Below, in pieces: positions 24,240-26,983 of a stretch of 26,983 bases of DNA. The DNA comes from an uncultured Porphyromonas sp. GTDB lineage: Bacteria; Bacteroidota; Bacteroidia; Bacteroidales; Porphyromonadaceae. Under the pieces are notes generated by a model that saw only the letters and a list, made by a program, of their open reading frames with translations, was not told the origin of the DNA and did not search any database. Made by a program: the position numbers and the translations under genes. Each line of letters starts with the position of its first letter. Within the stretch, counting starts at the first letter, position 1. The stretch covers positions 1 through 26,983 of the forward strand of contig NZ_CAJPPN010000031.1 of the NCBI RefSeq assembly GCF_905372525.1, read 5' to 3'.

Positions 24240-25901
24240 ATGAGACGTAACATCAAGTACCTGCTCGGCTGCCTAGCCCTCCTGCTTGCTCTGCCCGCCT
24301 GTAAGACGCAGAACGAGATCGAGGAGCCTAGCCTAGACCTCTCCGTCCAGACCCTAACCTTCGCCAAGGAAGGAGCCGAGCAGACGGTCACCGTCACCAC
24401 CAACAAGGAGAACTGGTCCGCCTTCTCGACCAACGAAGCCTGGCTCTCCGTCGAACAAGCTGGCAACACCCTCAAGGTCAAGGCCACTCGCAACGAGAAT
24501 GGACAGCTACGTAAGGCCTCGGTCGTCGTCAACGCCGGGGGGCTACAGAAGCGTGTAGCCGTCACACAGAGCTCCGCCGATGTCATCTTCGAGACAGAGA
24601 CCCCCTCGATCTCCTTCTCCGAGCAGGGCGAAGCACGGACGATCAAGTTCGATAGCAACAGCGGTACTGCCCCCAAGGTCGAGCTCGCGACGACCGTAGA
24701 CTGGCTCACCATCAGCGACGTCACAGCCCGGAGCTTCAAGCTGACAGCCAAGCCTAGCACCGAGCAGTATGAACGCAAGGCTAAAGTCCTCCTAACCTTC
24801 GGCACCACGACCAAGGAGATCGAAGTACGCCAGCAGGGCACAGTACAGTACGTACTGCCTATCATCAAGTTCCCCGCCGGCCTCGGCGAGGTGATGAGCG
24901 AAGAAGCCAGACGTGGCCACGCCCTGATCCAGCTCCCCGACGGACTCTTCAACTCTACCTCCTACCGTGTCGCCACCCGTAGCAAGACGATGACCTACAT
25001 CCAGTACGAGTTCTCCAGCAAGGATGCTCTCGGCTTCACCTCCGCTACCAGCACGAGCAACGAAGTCTCGCTCTTCGTCAATAACGAACACTTCAACACC
25101 TTCCTCCAGGATAACGGCTTCAAGCTCCAAGAAAGCTCCAAGGATGGGGAGACCTTCATCTACAAGGGCGTCAGCGTCCCACTGCAGATCAAGGTACAGG
25201 TCAAGAACAAGAGCAGCATCATCATGACCACGACCTACGATCCACGTCAGGACAAGGAGTGCAAGACCTTCGACAAGCTCCCCATGCAGGAGCAGATCAA
25301 GCACCTCGGGAATAGAGACCTGAAGAAGATGGGTAAGAAGCGTGACGAGATCCGCAAGATCGAGACCGACCTAGGTAGCAAGAGAAAGGAAGACCTCCCC
25401 TACAAGTACTATGACCGCTTCCTAGTAACGAAGAGCTTCGAGACCGAGATCGTCCGTGGCTACTTCTACGTACAGGAAGACAAGAAGAAGGGGATCGGGC
25501 CCGATGACGAGTACTACGATGTCACGATGAGTGTACAGGCTATCTTCTACAATACTGAGTTCGCCTTCTGGAAGGACCTCACTGGCACCTTCCACCTCTC
25601 GAAGGAAGTACGTGAGCTCCTCGAAAAGAATGGCTTCAAGTACTTCGGAGTGCTCAGCAACGGCGGTACAGCCTTCCTCAACAAGGAGACGAAGCTCGCC
25701 TACGTCCTCAGTGTCCCCAAGACACTATATGAGGGCCGCTACATCCTAGAGATCCAGGCGCTCTACAGCAACGTCGAGGGTAAGAACAACTTCTCTGTCC
25801 AGACCCTCAACGACTACAAGAGCTACCTGAGAGCTATGCAGGCTCACCAGGCCGAGCTAGCTAAGATCGAGGCCGCACTGGCTAAGGTTCCTCTCCGCTA
25901 G
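24240..25901 (+). CDS. Surface lipoprotein with two BACON domains
   Basis: A 553-residue lipoprotein. The signal peptide (1-20) ends in lipobox LPAC, so C21 would be lipidated. There is an acidic stretch just after the cysteine (NEIEEP). Two BACON-like beta domains follow at about 32-112 (ENWSAFSTNEAWLSVEQ, KRVAVTQS) and 118-200 (TTVDWLTISDVTARSFKL, IEVRQQG). The rest (about 205-553) is not a family I recognise, but two segments resemble each other: FLQDNGFKLQESSKDGETF (about 282-300) and LLEKNGFKYFGVLSNGGTAF (about 460-479), suggesting a duplicated domain split by a charged linker rich in K, D and E (about 335-390). BACON domains are often found in carbohydrate-binding or mucin-associated outer-membrane proteins. 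Single-gene unit, with a terminator at 26010. Confidence 0.85.
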   Translation: MRRNIKYLLGCLALLLALPACKTQNEIEEPSLDLSVQTLTFAKEGAEQTVTVTTNKENWSAFSTNEAWLSVEQAGNTLKVKATRNENGQLRKASVVVNAGGLQKRVAVTQSSADVIFETETPSISFSEQGEARTIKFDSNSGTAPKVELATTVDWLTISDVTARSFKLTAKPSTEQYERKAKVLLTFGTTTKEIEVRQQGTVQYVLPIIKFPAGLGEVMSEEARRGHALIQLPDGLFNSTSYRVATRSKTMTYIQYEFSSKDALGFTSATSTSNEVSLFVNNEHFNTFLQDNGFKLQESSKDGETFIYKGVSVPLQIKVQVKNKSSIIMTTTYDPRQDKECKTFDKLPMQEQIKHLGNRDLKKMGKKRDEIRKIETDLGSKRKEDLPYKYYDRFLVTKSFETEIVRGYFYVQEDKKKGIGPDDEYYDVTMSVQAIFYNTEFAFWKDLTGTFHLSKEVRELLEKNGFKYFGVLSNGGTAFLNKETKLAYVLSVPKTLYEGRYILEIQALYSNVEGKNNFSVQTLNDYKSYLRAMQAHQAELAKIEAALAKVPLR

Positions 25902-26009
25902 AGCTCCTAGCCCAAAGAGATCGCCCCACGGAGAGACCCCGGCGTCTCCCGAGGGAGCGCCCCAACGACTCACGCTGAGAGGGATCTACCCCCAAGGTGA
26001 GTAGATACA

Positions 26010-26054
26010 ACGAGAGAGCCCCGACGAGCGATATGCTCGTCGGGGCTCTCTCGT
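26010..26054. terminator. Perfect 20-bp hairpin between converging genes
   Basis: ACGAGAGAGCCCCGACGAGC (26010-26029) pairs without mismatch to 26035-26054 around the loop GATAT. It lies between the BACON gene (plus) and the DoxX gene (minus) and probably ends both, although neither side has a T run. The remainder of 25902-26187 shows nothing else. Confidence 0.7.
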
Positions 26055-26187
26055 CAAAGGGCTTACCTTAGGGCTCAGTGCCCCTCCAGAGAGGGAGCAA
26101 AAGCCACCCTAGCTACTCACGAAGTAGGACTGTGCACATCTCAGAAAAGGCCCTAGCCACCCCCACAGGAGGAAGTCCAGCTACACC

Positions 26188-26634
26188 CTAGGAATGTGAA
26201 TCCAGCTCGAGCCACCCCTTGCCCATATAGGCGATCGCAAAGGCTGCCCCAGCCGCATTGAGAGCGGAGTAGTCGAAGACCACCTTAGGACCTACAGAGG
26301 TCGCCATCGCCAGCGCAAAGATCAGGATCAAAGACCCCGTCAGTAGAGCGAAGAGGCGCAGGCGCAAGCCGAGCAGTAACGCTAGGCCAAAGAGGAGCTC
26401 ACACACTGTACTGCCCCAGACAGCCACCGGCAGGAGCAGGTCTGGCTTCGGTAGCCACGGCATCAAGCTATGGGTATAGTCTGAGAAGGTCTGCATATCC
26501 CCCCAGACACTCATCGCCCTAGGGTATAGCCCCAGACGATCAGCTACAGCAGAGAGGAGGGAGGAGGCTACGGCGAAGCGTAGCAGGAGCTTCACTGCTC
26601 GCTGTCCCCAGCGAGCAGTGGTCTTTGTACTCAT
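26188..26634 (-). CDS. DoxX family membrane protein
   Basis: A 148-residue protein with four predicted membrane helices (about 14-32, 66-88, 94-112, 122-139), the DoxX/DoxD-like arrangement, including LLLRFAVASSLLSAVADRLG and the conserved-type ELLFGLALLLGLRLRLFAL. DoxX proteins are diverse small membrane proteins, some linked to thiosulfate:quinone chemistry or redox stress; the role here cannot be assigned. Codons 6-14 form a perfect 12-bp hairpin with a GGGA loop (26593-26620), unusual so close to a start codon. A near-consensus -7 element TTAATTTG lies at 26655-26648, which would leave a leader of only about 7 nt. Confidence 0.85.
   Translation of the reverse strand: MSTKTTARWGQRAVKLLLRFAVASSLLSAVADRLGLYPRAMSVWGDMQTFSDYTHSLMPWLPKPDLLLPVAVWGSTVCELLFGLALLLGLRLRLFALLTGSLILIFALAMATSVGPKVVFDYSALNAAGAAFAIAYMGKGWLELDSHS
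26593..26620 (-). promoter_or_regulatory. Start-proximal 12-bp hairpin in the DoxX mRNA
   Basis: CACTGCTCGCTG (26593-26604) pairs perfectly with CAGCGAGCAGTG (26609-26620) around the 4-nt loop, which reads GGGA in the minus-strand RNA (a GNRA-type tetraloop). The stem starts 14 nt after the first base of the start codon. It could hinder early elongation, or be a protein or small-RNA target. Confidence 0.5.
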
Positions 26635-26720
26635 ATCAATCAGTATGCAAATTAAAGCCCTATGGGCTAGAGGTCATCAGGAAAGCCCTCCTCGGGCGAG
26701 GAGGCTCTAGGAAAGTGCCG

Positions 26721-26810
26721 CCCCAATGGAGAGGCGACACAAGAGTAGAGGGACAGCTCGTCGGGCCTCTCGATCCAGGAAGAGTCCCCAATGGAAAGGA
26801 GACGCAAGAG
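26721..26810. repeat. Imperfect direct repeat upstream of the DoxX gene
   Basis: CCCCAATGGAGAGGCGACAC (26721-26740) recurs as CCCCAATGGAAAGGAGACGC (26786-26805), each followed by AAGAG; the offset is 65 bp and 22 of 25 bases match. Both copies are preceded by AGGAA. No protein-like frame spans them. Confidence 0.7.
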
Positions 26811-26845
26811 GGCGGGCTTGCAAGAGTGGAAGGTCGCATGAGCCC

Positions 26846-26983
26846 CGGCTCGGTAGGACTCGGCACATCACAGATGCTGGGCTCGGTGACTCGCAGGGCA
26901 CGGGCTCGACACATCGCAGGGCTCCGAACTCGGTGACTCGCAGGGCACCCGGCTCGGTGACTCGCAGAGTGCTGTGCTCGGCA
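26846..26983. repeat. 24-bp tandem repeats running off the window end
   Basis: The core GCTCGGTGACTCGCAG recurs, with variation, in units starting at about 26879, 26902, 26926, 26950 and 26974 (lengths 23-24 bp), preceded by a related stretch from 26846. The unit at 26902 carries GACACA instead of GTGACT. The array continues past 26983. There are no unique spacers, so it is not a CRISPR. The frames that cross it show no protein signature. Confidence 0.8.

Noticed and set aside
26846..26983. Possible CRISPR array at the right edge
   Set aside because: Units of 23-24 bp are contiguous with no spacers.

Overview
The window looks like chromosomal DNA from a GC-rich member of the Bacteroidales, most likely Porphyromonas or a close relative. 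Evidence: promoters fit the Bacteroidota consensus (TTG about 17-21 nt before TAnnTTTG) and there is little use of Shine-Dalgarno sites. Several families are Bacteroidota-typical: the DUF2723 membrane protein, GSCFA, BACON-domain lipoprotein, MBL/LipB and the paired acyltransferases of glycine-lipid synthesis. By eye GC is in the high fifties. I see no transposase, integrase, CRISPR array or phage gene. The species call is inference.

Layout. 1-479: tRNA-Arg(CCT) with its own promoter, followed by two hairpins. 480-7768 (minus strand): dapA, a polysaccharide flippase, a SPOR lipoprotein, murB, a fused metallo-beta-lactamase-fold/LipB protein, and a DUF2721 membrane protein with a very long disordered tail. 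This is a cell-envelope and cofactor block. 7769-8210: divergent control region holding an array of six TGTACA-type palindromes in three 22-bp units. 8211-9709 (plus): TPR membrane protein, ribH, tRNA-Tyr, tRNA-Gly, terminator. 9822-11227: a class II Fic protein behind a 34-bp operator-like palindrome. 11338-17214 (plus): valS, glsA-like and glsB-like acyltransferases, yraN, GSCFA, packed with overlaps, ending at a two-way terminator facing miaB. 17363-18760 (minus): miaB. 18761-19208: gene-free stretch with a promoter-hairpin-terminator unit that looks like a small RNA. 19209-23182 (minus): polysaccharide deacetylase and a DUF2723 glycosyltransferase-like protein. 23183-24239: 1 kb without a convincing gene but full of structure (46-bp palindromic tandem repeats, an orphan promoter bracketed by an inverted repeat, two palindromes). 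24240-25901: BACON-domain lipoprotein. 26188-26634 (minus): DoxX protein whose first codons form a perfect 12-bp hairpin. 26635-26983: tandem repeats running off the window.

Together the genes mostly serve the cell envelope (murB and dapA for peptidoglycan precursors, flippase, glycine-lipid acyltransferases, deacetylase, DUF2723), cofactor synthesis (lipB, ribH) and translation (valS, miaB, three tRNAs). I found no complete new multi-gene defence or mobile system. The less explained signals are the regulatory array at 8051-8116, the candidate small RNA at 18871-18948, the start-codon-proximal hairpin in the DoxX gene, the repeat/promoter region at 23412-24205, and the MBL-LipB fusion.
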